From assembly GCF_002104475.1 (NCBI RefSeq), contig NZ_NBOF01000004.1, forward strand, positions 124,001 to 188,000: a stretch of 64,000 nt of DNA, in the 5' to 3' direction. Made by a program: the position numbers and the translations under genes. This document shows, piece by piece, positions 45,549 to 56,107 of the stretch. This DNA is from Cognaticolwellia mytili. Its GTDB lineage: Bacteria; Pseudomonadota; Gammaproteobacteria; Enterobacterales; Alteromonadaceae. How positions within the stretch are numbered: the stretch's first letter is position 1; each line of letters starts with the position of its first letter. Below the pieces are notes generated by a model, which saw only the letters and a list, made by a program, of their open reading frames with translations, searched no databases and was not told the DNA's origin.

Positions 45549-48500
45549 AAATATTATCGCTTCGCTTTGAAAATATAAACTCGTTGAAAGGTCATTGGAA
45601 AATTGACTTTACGCAATCACCATTTGATACCAGTGCGCTTTTTGCCATAGTTGGGCCAACGGGCGCAGGTAAAACTACCATACTCGATGCCATGTGTTTG
45701 GCGCTTTATCATCAAACACCACGCCTAACTATTTCCGATAAGCAAAATCAACTGATGACTCGCCATACCGCAAATTGCATGGCGGAAGTTGAATTTGAAG
45801 TGAAAGGCCAAGCTTATCGAGCATTTTGGAGCCAACGCCGAGCGAAAAATAGTATTGAAGGGAACCTGCAAAAGCCTACTGCCGAACTAGCTAAGCTATT
45901 ATCGCCGGCTAATGGCGATGTTGAAAGTGCGGTTGAAGCGGGCGAAGCTGAAGTTATTGCCACAAAAGTTTCTGATATTCGCACTGAAATAGCACGACTA
46001 ACGGGTTTAGATTTTTCTCGATTTAGAAAGTCGATGATGCTATCGCAAGGTGAATTCGCTGCCTTTTTAAATGCACCTGCCAACGAGCGGGCTGACTTGT
46101 TGGAAGAGTTAACTGGCAGTGAAATATACGGTGATATTTCTAAAGCCGTATTCGAACAACACAAAGATGCGAATAACCAATTAAAGCTATTACAAGCCAA
46201 AAACTCTGGCATGCAGTTACTGACTGAAGAGCAACAACAAGAAATTAGTCGTGAACAAAGTGAAGTTACTGCACAACAACAACCAATAGAAGCTCAATTA
46301 GCTCATTGGCAACAGGTTCGACAATGGCTAGTGAATATACAAGAAGCGAACAAGCAGCAAGAAACTGCTGAGCAACAGAGAGTTTCTGCCGAAAAATTAC
46401 AGCTTGAAAATGCCGAACAACTGCAAGTATTATCCTTGTCTGAGCCAGCAGAGCAGTTGCGCGCGCAGCATCAAGAATTACACCATTTTAACCAGCAATT
46501 ATCACAACTTAATGACCAACGTAAGTTACTTGAAAGCGATGTTACTAAAAATAATGCCGCTGTTGATGCTGCGAATGAGTCATTAACTGCTTTTATGCTT
46601 GAGCATGAGAAATTTATTGCCCAACAACACAGCACAGAACAATTAATTGTTGAACAGGTATTGCCGCTTGATCAAAAAATTACTCAGTTAGAAGAACAGA
46701 AAAATAAGCAAGCCAGTCGATTAGTATCGGCAAGTAATGAGACTGCGCAGAGCAAAGCAGCATGTGAAAAATTAGCGGTTAGTAAGCAATCACAACAAGA
46801 AAAAATGACCAGCGTCCAAGCGTTTATTCAGCAGCAACAGTATTTAGCGGCATTGCCTGAAAAACTACCTTTATGGCGTAATATATTAGCGCAATTGGTT
46901 AATGAGAAAAAGCTAACCTTTGAGTTGCTTGCACAAGATAAAAACATGCAGCAGCAAGCGGATAGTTTGGCAAATAACCTAACCACAGCGCAGCAACAGT
47001 TAGGTCATTTTGAAACTGAGTTTAAACAGCAACAAGTAGAATTAACGGCGAAAGCAAATGCTGTTGGAGAACTGTTAAACCAATATCAATGTCAGAATGA
47101 GCAAGAACTTACGCAGCAATTGCATAACATGCAATCGACAGTGGCAGAGCAAGCGCAAGTATTAATTAATGCCCAACGTTATCAGGCATTAAGCACTGAA
47201 TTACATGAAATTGATAAAACGCTTCATGCTAATAATCAGCAATTGACGCAATTAGCGCAGCAACTAATTCCATTGCGTGAACAATATAAACGCCAGAAAA
47301 TTGCGTTAACCGACGTTCAGTTAATTGTTGAACAGCAAAAAACTATCATGTCGTTAAGCCAGCACCGAACTAATTTAAAAGCCGATGAAGCTTGCCCGTT
47401 ATGTGGTTCGAAAGAACATCCTGCGATAGCTGATTATCAAACGCTAAATCACGAAGCTGGTAACGAACATCAACTGCGCTTAAAGCAATTAATTAGCGAA
47501 CTAGAGAAACTTGAACTTCAAGGTAAAGGCTTATCTGCAGAGCAAGATAGGCTAAAAGAAAAGCTTATTCTAATAACTGAAAATCAAGGTGTTAAACAAC
47601 AAGAACAGCAACAATTGACCGACAAATGGTTACAACAACGTGAGTTATTACAGCTTAACCTTGAGTTGTCTGCTTTCGATCTAATTAAAGAAAATATTCA
47701 AGCTCGACAACAGCATTTTGAACAACTCAATAATGCTAATAGTCAATTACAACAAGTAAAACATGCTCACCAGCAACAGCTTGAAGTTGTCTCTTCACAA
47801 GAGAAAACACTACTTAATCAATCGAACTTAATTCAAACACAAACCGTGCAGTTTACTCAACTTCAGCAACAAGTTGAGCAGAACAAGCAAAGCATCAAAC
47901 ATAAACAGGCATTGGTTGCTCAAGAATGGCAGAAATTGTCAGAGGCTATGCAAGGCGCTCAGCTTGCTATTGCTGAGTGCTTTGGCGTTTATGGTCAAGC
48001 AACAATACCTGACAATGAGCAAACAATAGATAATAGCGTGACAGGTAGTGAAATTACGGAAAATGCATTTAATGAACTAGTGCAATTACAACAAAACTGG
48101 TTCACTGAAATTGAACAGCAAAGTAGTCATTATCAAACCGCATTAACTGCAGTGAACACTGATAATGAAGTGATGCAGCAACTTCAGCAGCAATTCGCCA
48201 TTACCGAGAGTAAAGTTCAGCAATTAACATTAGCTGAACAAAGTCTGCAAGCTGAATTATCGCAAATTGAAAAGCAATGGAGTGGTGATAAAGCGCAGCG
48301 CCAGAAATTATTTGCAGATAAAGATGCTCAGCAAATGCGTCAACAATTAAAGCAGCAATACTTAGAGCAAGAGCAGGCACTTACTAAGCAGCAAAATGCT
48401 GTTAATGAACAAAAAATTCAGCTGCAAAATTGTGCCGGTATGCTTCAAGGTAATGTCGAAGCAATTAATAATATTACACCGCAGCAACAAGCGGCTGAAC

Positions 48501-49504
48501 AAGCTTGGCAAGCAGCCATTGATGAAAGTGTTTTTGCGACACATGAAGATTTTGTCACGGCATTATTAAGCCCTGAGCAACGTAAACAATTACTTAACGT
48601 GAAAGCGAATATTGAGCAACAAAGTCAGCAAGCACATGCGCAACTGCAACAAGCTCAACAACAGTTATTGTCATTAACGCAAACTAAGCTGGCGTTAGAA
48701 GAAAGGACTCAGCAGTTAGTTGCATCGTTGCAAGCTGATAAGGCGGATGGAAAGATTGAAGACTCTTTTTTAACCCCGCTGTTATTTGCCGACAATGCAG
48801 CATTAGCTGAGAATTTAGATGTTAACGCTTTTGATGCTAAAGCATTAGCGTGTACTGAAATGTTGAAGCAATTACAAATGCGTCAAGGACAATTAAGTCA
48901 ACAAATTAGTCAAGACGAAAAACAACGCGGCGAACAACAAAGCTTATTGGCTGAAATTGTTAAGCAACAAGATGAACTCGATGATTTATCGCATCTTAAT
49001 GGTTTAATTGGCGCAGCAGATGGCGCTAAGTTTAGACGTTTTGCGCAAGGTTTAACACTTTCGCATTTAGTGTATTTAGCTAACGAGCAGTTGAACCGTT
49101 TACATGGTCGCTATCAATTGCAACGTCAACAAAGTGATAGTTTAGCGTTAGAAGTACTTGATACTTGGCAGGCGGATAGCGTACGTGATACGAAAACTTT
49201 ATCAGGTGGTGAAAGCTTTTTAGTAAGTTTAGCCTTGGCATTAGCTTTATCAGACTTAGTGAGTGCGAAAACCAGTATCGACTCACTGTTTCTTGATGAA
49301 GGTTTTGGTACGTTAGACAATGATACTTTAGAGATAGCTTTATCAGCACTTGATTCATTAAACGCCAGTGGCAAAATGATTGGCGTGATAAGCCATGTTG
49401 ATGCGCTTAAAAAGCGTATTGATGTACAAATTGAAGTGAAAAAGCACAGCGGTTTAGGGGTTAGTGAGCTTGCTGAACGTTATAAATATACCCAAGTCAC
49501 TTGA
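45545..49504 (+). CDS. sbcC: SbcCD nuclease, ATPase subunit C
   Basis: A Rad50-type SMC ATPase of 1319 residues. The Walker A loop [12 protein letters not shown] is near 37-48, two very long Gln-rich coiled coils flank the zinc hook [10 protein letters not shown] near 617, and the C-terminal ATPase half has the signature [20 protein letters not shown] near 1219, Walker [13 protein letters not shown] and the switch [12 protein letters not shown]. It is longer than Escherichia coli SbcC, mostly in the coiled coils. The last codons (KYTQVT) and the stop lie inside the left arm of a palindromic repeat. Confidence 0.96.
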   Translation: MKILSLRFENINSLKGHWKIDFTQSPFDTSALFAIVGPTGAGKTTILDAMCLALYHQTPRLTISDKQNQLMTRHTANCMAEVEFEVKGQAYRAFWSQRRAKNSIEGNLQKPTAELAKLLSPANGDVESAVEAGEAEVIATKVSDIRTEIARLTGLDFSRFRKSMMLSQGEFAAFLNAPANERADLLEELTGSEIYGDISKAVFEQHKDANNQLKLLQAKNSGMQLLTEEQQQEISREQSEVTAQQQPIEAQLAHWQQVRQWLVNIQEANKQQETAEQQRVSAEKLQLENAEQLQVLSLSEPAEQLRAQHQELHHFNQQLSQLNDQRKLLESDVTKNNAAVDAANESLTAFMLEHEKFIAQQHSTEQLIVEQVLPLDQKITQLEEQKNKQASRLVSASNETAQSKAACEKLAVSKQSQQEKMTSVQAFIQQQQYLAALPEKLPLWRNILAQLVNEKKLTFELLAQDKNMQQQADSLANNLTTAQQQLGHFETEFKQQQVELTAKANAVGELLNQYQCQNEQELTQQLHNMQSTVAEQAQVLINAQRYQALSTELHEIDKTLHANNQQLTQLAQQLIPLREQYKRQKIALTDVQLIVEQQKTIMSLSQHRTNLKADEACPLCGSKEHPAIADYQTLNHEAGNEHQLRLKQLISELEKLELQGKGLSAEQDRLKEKLILITENQGVKQQEQQQLTDKWLQQRELLQLNLELSAFDLIKENIQARQQHFEQLNNANSQLQQVKHAHQQQLEVVSSQEKTLLNQSNLIQTQTVQFTQLQQQVEQNKQSIKHKQALVAQEWQKLSEAMQGAQLAIAECFGVYGQATIPDNEQTIDNSVTGSEITENAFNELVQLQQNWFTEIEQQSSHYQTALTAVNTDNEVMQQLQQQFAITESKVQQLTLAEQSLQAELSQIEKQWSGDKAQRQKLFADKDAQQMRQQLKQQYLEQEQALTKQQNAVNEQKIQLQNCAGMLQGNVEAINNITPQQQAAEQAWQAAIDESVFATHEDFVTALLSPEQRKQLLNVKANIEQQSQQAHAQLQQAQQQLLSLTQTKLALEERTQQLVASLQADKADGKIEDSFLTPLLFADNAALAENLDVNAFDAKALACTEMLKQLQMRQGQLSQQISQDEKQRGEQQSLLAEIVKQQDELDDLSHLNGLIGAADGAKFRRFAQGLTLSHLVYLANEQLNRLHGRYQLQRQQSDSLALEVLDTWQADSVRDTKTLSGGESFLVSLALALALSDLVSAKTSIDSLFLDEGFGTLDNDTLEIALSALDSLNASGKMIGVISHVDALKKRIDVQIEVKKHSGLGVSELAERYKYTQVT

Positions 49505-49533
49505 AACTGCATCTTCAAGTGATTTGGGTATAT
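49486..49533. repeat. Palindromic repeat spanning the sbcC stop codon
   Basis: Two 20-base arms (49486-49505 and 49514-49533) pair with one mismatch around ACTGCATC. The arm sequence CTTCAAGT..TTGGGTATA is shared with the ends of the element at 51426-51677. It could act as the sbcC terminator and looks like a solo or collapsed copy of that repeat family. Confidence 0.85.
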
Positions 49534-49664
49534 ATAGCTACCGCAAGTGAATAGTTACTGTTGCCTAGGTCAAAGACAAGTGTTTTTTAGCACTTGTCAG
49601 TACTTTGCCTGATAAGCTCTGATAAAGGCGTTTAGACTTGGTTGCTTAACAGGGTATTAGCGAT

Positions 49665-50588
49665 TTAACTCTCAGAGCAACTATCTGAATAATTTTCAGA
49701 GTAACTCTCAGAATAACTCTCGACCAAATGATCAATAAAAGCCCTGATGCGTGCGGTTAAATGACGATTTGGTGGGTAAACGGCATGTAAACCAATACTA
49801 GAAACTTCACTTTCTTGAAATAGCACTTTTAAACCGCCATTTTCTATATGTTGCTGGACAGTATATAAAGGGCAGCGACCTATGCCCATACTACTTACCG
49901 CCATGTGTGCAACTGCTCGTGGTGAGTTTGCGCGAAAGTTGCCGCTTACTCGAAAGCTTTTCCTTTGCTTGTTAATCAAAAATGTCCACTGTTCAGGATC
50001 TGTCATTGCTGATCGTGTTAAACAATTGTGTGTGACTAATGCATCGGGGTGTTTCGGCTCTCCGTATTTTTCCAAGTAATCAGGAGAAGCAACCACCACA
50101 ACTCTCATATTTAATAGTTTTCTCGCAATTAATGAAGAATCTTTTAGTTCACCAAAACGAATGGCTAAGTCAAAGCCGCCATCAACAATTGGCACTAATT
50201 GATCCGATAAAAACAAATCAATGTCGACTTCAGAATGGGCTAATTGAAAGCTTTTTATCGCCTCAACAAGTTCTTTGCCGCCAAAGCCAGTTGGTGCGGT
50301 AATTCTTATTGGGCCTGCCAATTTAGACTGTCGAGCCTGCACTAAGCCTTCTAGCTCATCGAATTGATCAAGCAAAGGCGCACAACGTTCCACATAAGCT
50401 CTACCAATGTCCGTTAATGTAACGCTACGAGTTGTTCGATTAAATAACTGCGCACCTAAATGTTGTTCTAGCTGCTGCACATATTTACTGGCTAATTTCG
50501 TTGTTACACCGAGTTGGTTCGCACCTTTGGTGAAAGAGTTTTGTGACGCCACAGCGACAAATGCACTCATACACTTAATAGTATCCAT
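49665..50588 (-). CDS. LysR-family transcriptional regulator with SYSE-repeat tail
   Basis: A LysR-type regulator of 307 residues. The winged helix-turn-helix is in residues 1-60 (MSAFVAVASQNSFTKGANQL, LEQHLGAQLFNRTTRSVTLT), and the co-inducer domain of the CrgA/DsdC-like group follows (LAGPIRITAPTGFGGKELVE, FDLAIRFGELKDSSL). The last 19 residues, VESYSESYSENYSDSCSES, are a low-complexity repeat of about four copies of a 12-base unit, absent from normal LysR proteins. It is divergent from a glutathione transferase gene, with repeated TTATTGTCTCT motifs between them, so it probably controls that gene. Confidence 0.92.
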   Translation of the reverse strand: MDTIKCMSAFVAVASQNSFTKGANQLGVTTKLASKYVQQLEQHLGAQLFNRTTRSVTLTDIGRAYVERCAPLLDQFDELEGLVQARQSKLAGPIRITAPTGFGGKELVEAIKSFQLAHSEVDIDLFLSDQLVPIVDGGFDLAIRFGELKDSSLIARKLLNMRVVVVASPDYLEKYGEPKHPDALVTHNCLTRSAMTDPEQWTFLINKQRKSFRVSGNFRANSPRAVAHMAVSSMGIGRCPLYTVQQHIENGGLKVLFQESEVSSIGLHAVYPPNRHLTARIRAFIDHLVESYSESYSENYSDSCSES

Positions 50589-50630
50589 AATACTTTTTCC
50601 TTAATAACTCTATACGAACTAGCTTGCCAT

Positions 50631-50685
50631 TTATTGTCTCTGTTTTGTACATAAAGATTCCATATTTAGGCTTATTGTCTCTATT
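50631..50685. promoter_or_regulatory. Direct-repeat LysR operator candidate
   Basis: TTATTGTCTCTGTT (50631-50644) and TTATTGTCTCTATT (50672-50685) differ at one base and lie 41 bases apart, about four helical turns, in the spacer between the LysR and GST genes. Confidence 0.5.
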
Positions 50686-50746
50686 GTTTGCTTGTACTAT
50701 ATTTCTAACCGAACAGAAAATAACTTAATTATTTGAGGATAAAATT

Positions 50747-51367
50747 ATGTCAAACGCAATTCGTATCTACAGCTTCCCACTATCAGGACATGCACATCGT
50801 GTTGAGTTATTCGCTAGTTTAGCGGGGATTGTTCATGAGATTATTAATGTAAAACTTGCTGAAGGTGAACATAAGCAACCAGCCTATTTAATGATTAATC
50901 CTGATGGGCAAGTACCTGCCATTAAAGATGGCGATACGGTTATAACCGATTCAAATGCAATTTTAGTTTACTTAGCACGCAAATATGCTCCATCTTATTT
51001 ACCTGAAAACCCTGTGCAAGAAGCTGAGGTGCAAAAGTATTTAACCATGGCTGCTGGTGAGCTTGCTTATGGTCCCGCCGCTGCGCGCTTAATTAATGTC
51101 TTTAATGCGCCACTTGATGCAGAATTTGCCAAGGCAACGGCTGTAAAACTATTAGCTAAACTTAATACGCATTTAGAAAATAAAAACTTCCTAGTGGGTG
51201 ATAAGCCCAGTATTGCTGATGTTGCCATATATAGTTATACAGCTCATGCGCCAGAAGGTGGTGTTTCGCTAGAATTTTATCCCAATGTAAAGCGCTTATT
51301 ATCGAACATTGAAGGGTTAGCTGGTTTTAAACCAATGCCTGTTACTAATGCTGGCTTAGTTGCTTAA
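50747..51367 (+). CDS. Glutathione S-transferase family protein
   Basis: A 206-residue GST. The thioredoxin-like N-domain has IRIYSFPLSGHAHRVELFAS with the likely catalytic Ser, MINPDGQVPAIKDGD containing the cis-Pro, and ITDSNAILVYLARKY with the Glu/Asp-Ser glutathione contact; the helical C-domain has FLVGDKPSIADVAIYSYTAH with the conserved N-capping Asp. It conjugates glutathione to electrophiles or acts as a disulfide reductase. It is divergent from a LysR gene, the usual layout for an inducible detoxification pair. It is followed by a repeat element. Confidence 0.93.
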   Translation: MSNAIRIYSFPLSGHAHRVELFASLAGIVHEIINVKLAEGEHKQPAYLMINPDGQVPAIKDGDTVITDSNAILVYLARKYAPSYLPENPVQEAEVQKYLTMAAGELAYGPAAARLINVFNAPLDAEFAKATAVKLLAKLNTHLENKNFLVGDKPSIADVAIYSYTAHAPEGGVSLEFYPNVKRLLSNIEGLAGFKPMPVTNAGLVA

Positions 51368-51425
51368 TGCAGGCAACATTGCTCGCTTATATCAACTAAA
51401 TGTACGCCGAAATATTTAAGCGAGC

Positions 51426-51677
51426 TATACCCAAACTACTTGAAGATGCAGTTTCAGAGTTAAGCTAGGAAATCAGCACAAGGCGAAGCAGGCAGGTAAT
51501 GGTTACTCCCTTATCAAGTGCTGCAACGCTGAACTTTTTTCCTAGCTTAGCTCCCGTAGGGCAAGGCGATAAAGGGTCATCTCCGGCGTTATTGATTTTT
51601 ACAATGGAACAACCATTCTATTCAATCAATGTCTTGGTGCTAATCCTTATCCCGTATCTTCAAGTAGCTTGGGTATA
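51426..51677. mobile_element. MITE-like palindromic element, about 250 bases
   Basis: 22-base terminal inverted repeats (51426-51447 and 51656-51677; core ACTTGAAGAT / ATCTTCAAGT) match with one mismatch, and an inner inverted pair (AAGCTAGGAAA near 51463 and TTTCCTAGCTT near 51538) lies within. There is no transposase, so it is non-autonomous. A target-site duplication is not clear beyond TA. Related arms occur at the end of sbcC 2 kb upstream. It lies between the GST gene and a flavoprotein gene and may supply or block read-through. Confidence 0.75.
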
Positions 51678-51725
51678 TACTATTGCTAAGATATATAAAG
51701 TATTGAATAACTCACGGGGTGAAAG

Positions 51726-53834
51726 ATGGAAAGCAAAAATCAAAGTCGGCTCACAAATACATCTTCACCTTTTCATGCCGGTGAACAAGAGCTGCAGTCT
51801 AGGTCAGGTAAACGTGATGCTATGGAAAAGTTCGGTCAGCGTGCCATTCGTGCCTTTATGCCTGATCAACACCGAAAATTTTTTGCACAATTACCTTTTA
51901 TAGTTATTGGTAGTGTTGATAATAGTGGTTGGCCTTGGGCTTCAATTTTACCGGGCCGCCCGGGATTTGCATCTTCGCCAACACCAACAAGGTTAGATAT
52001 AAATATTCAACCAATTAATGGCGATCCATTGGCACAGAACATTCAAAATGATGCCGCGCCATTGGGCTTGCTTGGCATTGAATTACATACTCGTCGAAGA
52101 AACCGTTTGAATGGCCGCGTAGTGCAAAATAATACAAGAGGTTTCTCTGTAGCTGTTGATCAATCTTTTGGCAATTGTCCGCAATATATACAACACCGCA
52201 GTGTTGATTTTATTCGAGAGCCTAATAAATCAAGTCAACTAAGTAAGACTAAAGCTTTCAGTAAATTTTCTTCAGATGTTACTGCCATTATTGGTAATGC
52301 TGATACGTTTTTTGTCTCTAGTTTTGTGCAAAGTAAAGATCGACCAGACATTGAAGGAGTCGATGTTTCTCATCGTGGCGGCAAGTCTGGTTTTGTAAAG
52401 GTTGATGGGAATACCTTAACGATTCCCGATTATTCAGGAAATTACCATTTCAATACCCTAGGTAATTTCTTAATAAACCCTAAAGCAGGGCTCATTTTTA
52501 CGGATTTCACCACGGGTGATATTCACATGCTAACAGGCACCGTAGAAATTATTTGGGATCTTGATGAAGAACTATCAACGTTTCAAGGGGCAGAGCGTGC
52601 ATGGAAATTTACCTTAGATCATGGCTTAACGCTGAAAGATGGTTTGCCCTTTAGAAGTACCCTCGGAAATTTTTCACCAAATTCACTATTGACCGGTAAT
52701 TGGGCTGAAACTAAAGCATTAATTGCAGCAAAAAAATTGAAAGGTGCTTGGCGGCCATTTAATGTCACGAGAATAGAAGATGAAAGCGACAACATTCGCT
52801 CTTTCTATTTTCAAGCTAGCGACAGTCTTGGATTGCCGACTTTTGAAGCTGGCCAATTTATTACCTTGAAAATTACGCCTGACAATGTATTAGGCAAAGC
52901 GGCAAAAGATATTATTCGCACATATACTGTTTCTTCTGCGCCTGGCGAAAACTACTACCGAATTTCTGTAAAAAAAGAGTCTCAGGGTCTTGCATCAAAA
53001 TACTTACATGAATTAGTAAAGGTTGGCGATGTTATTGAATTAAAAACACCTCGAGGAGAATTCTTTATTGATTCCTTAAAAGAAAGGCCTGCAGTTTTAA
53101 TTGCTGGTGGTGTTGGCATTACCCCTATGATGTCGATGGCACAACATATTTTCAATGAGGGTGTTCGCCGTCGCCACTTAAGGCCTTTATTTATTTTTTA
53201 CAGTGCAAGAACAACAAAACAACGTGCTTTTTCCGAACAGTTAAACGAACTACAGCGTCGTAGTGATAACAAAATTAAGTATTATTCATTCATTACCGCG
53301 CCCACTGCAGGGGAAAAGGTCGGTGTTGACTTTAATAGTGATAATCGAATTTCAATAGAGGTATTACAACAAGTATTACCACTTGATGCTTACGATTTTT
53401 ATTTGTGTGGTCCTACAGGTTTTATGCAAGATATGTATAACAAACTTCATTATTTAGGTATTGCTGAACATCGTATTTTCGCTGAATCATTCGGCCCTGC
53501 GGTAATATCTCGTTCAACAGAAAACTCACCGACTACTGTAGCCAATTCAATAGAGCCTGAAGAAGCAGAAGAAAGCATAATAACGTTTGCTAAGTCAGCT
53601 TTTGAACAGCGCTGGCAACAAGGGGGCAGTACACTACTTGAAGTGGCTGAAGCTCATGGTTTAACACCTGAGTTCGGCTGTAGAACGGGCGCTTGCGGCG
53701 CATGTAAAGTCAAGCTTAACGAAGGTAATATTACTTATAGAACAAAGCCAACGGCAGAGTACGGTAAAAATGAAGTATTAATTTGTTGTGCTGTGCCAGA
53801 AAAAAACTCTGAAAATATCAGTATTGATTTATAA
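51726..53834 (+). CDS. Three-module redox fusion: PNPOx-like FMN barrel + FAD/NAD(P)H reductase + [2Fe-2S] ferredoxin
   Basis: A 702-residue protein. The first half is a split-barrel flavin-binding domain of the pyridoxamine-phosphate-oxidase type (VIGSVDNSGWPWASILPGRP, GFVKVDGNTLTIPDYSGNYH). From about 345 a ferredoxin-NADP reductase follows, with the flavin motif RTYTVSSAP, nucleotide loop AGGVGITPMMSMA and YLCGPTGFMQDMY. The C-terminus is a plant-type ferredoxin with CRTGACGACKVKL and a fourth Cys in LICCAVP near 690. Electrons would pass from NAD(P)H through FAD and 2Fe-2S to a substrate at the flavin barrel. The fusion occurs in several proteobacteria; the substrate is unknown. GGGGTG precedes the ATG. 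Confidence 0.88.
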   Translation: MESKNQSRLTNTSSPFHAGEQELQSRSGKRDAMEKFGQRAIRAFMPDQHRKFFAQLPFIVIGSVDNSGWPWASILPGRPGFASSPTPTRLDINIQPINGDPLAQNIQNDAAPLGLLGIELHTRRRNRLNGRVVQNNTRGFSVAVDQSFGNCPQYIQHRSVDFIREPNKSSQLSKTKAFSKFSSDVTAIIGNADTFFVSSFVQSKDRPDIEGVDVSHRGGKSGFVKVDGNTLTIPDYSGNYHFNTLGNFLINPKAGLIFTDFTTGDIHMLTGTVEIIWDLDEELSTFQGAERAWKFTLDHGLTLKDGLPFRSTLGNFSPNSLLTGNWAETKALIAAKKLKGAWRPFNVTRIEDESDNIRSFYFQASDSLGLPTFEAGQFITLKITPDNVLGKAAKDIIRTYTVSSAPGENYYRISVKKESQGLASKYLHELVKVGDVIELKTPRGEFFIDSLKERPAVLIAGGVGITPMMSMAQHIFNEGVRRRHLRPLFIFYSARTTKQRAFSEQLNELQRRSDNKIKYYSFITAPTAGEKVGVDFNSDNRISIEVLQQVLPLDAYDFYLCGPTGFMQDMYNKLHYLGIAEHRIFAESFGPAVISRSTENSPTTVANSIEPEEAEESIITFAKSAFEQRWQQGGSTLLEVAEAHGLTPEFGCRTGACGACKVKLNEGNITYRTKPTAEYGKNEVLICCAVPEKNSENISIDL

Positions 53835-54262
53835 AGTGGTTGCTTAACGTATTAATTGTGCGGCTGCATTAAAGAAGTAGCCGTACAGCATCATAACTTT
53901 GGCGAGATTTGACTGACACCAAAATTTAGGTTGTTTAATATTATTATCAATAAAAGTTTACTTTGTGTTCAATTAACTATATAGTCCGCGGCGTTAATTA
54001 TTCCCATCTAGTTTATTTAACCGATTGTATGCTGATATTGGCAAAAATATAATCGCGTTTTGTCTTTCCCTTTCACAGTTAGTCATTACATAATTTATTA
54101 AGCTTAAATTATTGTTAGTTTTGCGAGCAAGTGTTTCGTAAAAATTGTTATTCTTTAAAGTTTGATTTTGAAAAATTAAACTTAAGAAATATCAAAGTTT
54201 CACGCCACAATAATATAGCTTTTGTTATTTATGCGCATAGGCGCACATTAAAAGAGTTTATT
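53835..54262. other. Spacer before a tiny gene
   Basis: About 430 AT-rich bases. A frame open from 54131 runs into the small gene but has no ribosome site or coding character before the internal ATG. No terminator hairpin of quality is seen after the redox fusion gene, and no RNA was recognised. Confidence 0.35.
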
Positions 54263-54430
54263 ATGTCTTATACATATCAAGGTACGATCTATTCGATCGC
54301 ATCACCGGTTCGATCAATTTCTGTTAACAAAAACAATGTAGCAGTGACAGATCAGCAGGGCACAAAATTAATCCAATTTACTAACGTAAATGATTCAAAA
54401 TCTTTTTTAGCATGGATTTACCAAAGCTAA
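54263..54430 (+). CDS. Small hypothetical protein (55 residues)
   Basis: MSYTYQGTIYSIASPVRSIS opens a 55-residue soluble protein that ends FLAWIYQS. It alternates short beta strands and ends in a helix, with no signal peptide. The internal ATG was chosen over an upstream in-frame start because AAGAG precedes it and the sequence before it is basic and AT-driven. Not recognised; small proteins like this are often missed by annotation. Confidence 0.5.
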   Translation: MSYTYQGTIYSIASPVRSISVNKNNVAVTDQQGTKLIQFTNVNDSKSFLAWIYQS

Positions 54431-54525
54431 AATTACTAGGCTGATTAATGAGTAAATCAGCCTGAAGCACCGACATCGTGCTTTATTGAATTATTCACCA
54501 AGAAAATCTATCTACTAAACAGCAT

Positions 54526-55278
54526 TTACCGACTGAATAGAACCCGTTTAAGTTTTGTTTTTACTGAGCGCCAATGAGTTACAGGTTTGGTTGGCGCCAA
54601 GTTAATCAATTTTTGCCATTCGTTATCTGATAATTGCACTTTATCGCCATGTGCCAATATCAGTGATTGAGCATTCAGCGCTTTAATTTTATTTAGTGAT
54701 GAAAGATATTTTTTCGGATAAAACACTGGGTAGGGGGGAATAAATGCTTCTCTCACTTTAACCATTAAATCTGCAACATAAATTTGATCACTAGGCTTAT
54801 GGTGTAGCGATATATCTCTATCGGTATGGCCTTGCGTAAAATGCACCTGCCAATCATCAAAGCCAGGTAAATAAACTTGATCGCTCAAGTAATAATCAGG
54901 TGTTAAGGTACTTGGGTAATAAACAAACTTTTTCGCTTTTTTCTTACGACCAGCTACCCACAAGGTTAGCAATACATCCGTCAAGTGCATTAACTTGCCA
55001 TCAATTCCTGAATACCACTGTCCAGCCACGTTAGATACGGCTATTTTGCAGCCATACTTTTTTCTTAAAAAACTTGCAGCGCCCGCGTGATCTGGGTGCA
55101 TATGCGTAACAACAATTAGCGCTAAATCAGTCATTTTTCGATTGAGTTTGTTGACAATAAAGTCTTCAATAACGTCAATGTCAGCACGACAACAGCCATC
55201 AAGTAAAAGTAATTTATCGTGGTATTCAGCAATTAAAATACGCTGAATGTAACCATCAAGTGAATGAAGTTGATGCAT
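54526..55278 (-). CDS. MBL-fold metallo-hydrolase
   Basis: A 250-residue metallo-beta-lactamase-fold protein. THMHPDHAG near 69-77 is the HxHxDH zinc motif, HFTQGHTDRDISLH supplies the next His, VADLMV the bridging Asp and ILAHGD the last His. LLLDGCCRAD replaces the usual first strand LIDTG. The inserted segment with WVAGRKKKAKK is basic. Family substrates include lactones, thioesters, phosphoesters and others; none can be assigned. AAGG precedes the ATG. It lies 82 bases downstream of an SRPBCC gene on the same strand. Confidence 0.85.
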   Translation of the reverse strand: MHQLHSLDGYIQRILIAEYHDKLLLLDGCCRADIDVIEDFIVNKLNRKMTDLALIVVTHMHPDHAGAASFLRKKYGCKIAVSNVAGQWYSGIDGKLMHLTDVLLTLWVAGRKKKAKKFVYYPSTLTPDYYLSDQVYLPGFDDWQVHFTQGHTDRDISLHHKPSDQIYVADLMVKVREAFIPPYPVFYPKKYLSSLNKIKALNAQSLILAHGDKVQLSDNEWQKLINLAPTKPVTHWRSVKTKLKRVLFSR

Positions 55279-55360
55279 TAAAACCTTGGTTGTTCAGTAA
55301 CTAGTGCTTTTAAACTACCTTGTTTTTAATTTTCATTCAACAGGTTAGACCAGTGATTGG

Positions 55361-55888
55361 CTATTGCTTAAGCTCTACTTGGCCAGTGTTCAGTAAATTA
55401 GTTAGTCGAGTTACCTGTATTCGTTGTACTTTATCAACAATGGGAGCAAGTTTGGTCATGCCGCCGCTAACGTAACCAGAAACTTGATAATGGAAAGTGA
55501 TTTTAGTGTTACTTTCATCAATGGCTTCGAATTTCCATGACATGCCGCCATTGACTCCCATCATTTGCAATGGGCCTAATCCACCAAGCATTTTTATTTC
55601 GTTGTTTGGGTCAACGTAAGATACGGTCATGTGATTGGCTTGTTTTTCATTGTCCTGTTCGCAAAAACAGCCGCCAACTGTCGGCGTGATTGTAAGGTTC
55701 TCAGCTTTGCCAAACCAAGTATGATCAGGGTGCCACCATTGATCGACTCGCAAAAACTGCTGATATGCCGTTTTTTGATTAACCTTAACTTGGCGTTCAA
55801 TTTTAATTTGAAAACCATGGTTATCACTGCCAATAACCTGAGCGAAGCTAATGAAAGGGGTAAGTGCGAGTAATAAAAGTAAGCGCAT
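55361..55888 (-). CDS. Exported SRPBCC-domain protein
   Basis: The 175-residue protein has a signal peptide (MRLLLLLALTPFISFA) and an SRPBCC/START-like domain: GFQIKIERQVKVNQKTAYQQ, VDQWWHPDHTWFGKAEN, GGMSWKFEAIDESNTKITFH and the final helix. The sequence CFCEQDN with two Cys is unusual in the family and may bind metal or form a disulfide. The domain has a deep hydrophobic cavity and often binds lipids. It probably shares a transcript with the MBL hydrolase downstream. AGGA precedes the ATG. Confidence 0.75.
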   Translation of the reverse strand: MRLLLLLALTPFISFAQVIGSDNHGFQIKIERQVKVNQKTAYQQFLRVDQWWHPDHTWFGKAENLTITPTVGGCFCEQDNEKQANHMTVSYVDPNNEIKMLGGLGPLQMMGVNGGMSWKFEAIDESNTKITFHYQVSGYVSGGMTKLAPIVDKVQRIQVTRLTNLLNTGQVELKQ

Positions 55889-56107
55889 AATTTATTCCTA
55901 TGGGGGATATAAGCGATTGGCCAAACGGATAATGTAGCAGGCTGTTGGAAGTACTGCTAGCTTGACTGCGTTGATAGTTACAGGATAACGCTTCTATATA
56001 GATGATTTTAATATTGAATATGTCAACCCAAGTACATTGAGTCATAGTATTTGTGATCGCTGAATCATACAATGGTTATTCATACATTTTTGTAGGTTGA
56101 GGATTGC

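Noticed and set aside
51499-51725. Plus-strand frame through the MITE-like element into the redox gene
   Set aside because: It is explained by the non-coding repeat and by overlap with the flavoprotein gene in another frame; no ribosome site or recognisable product.
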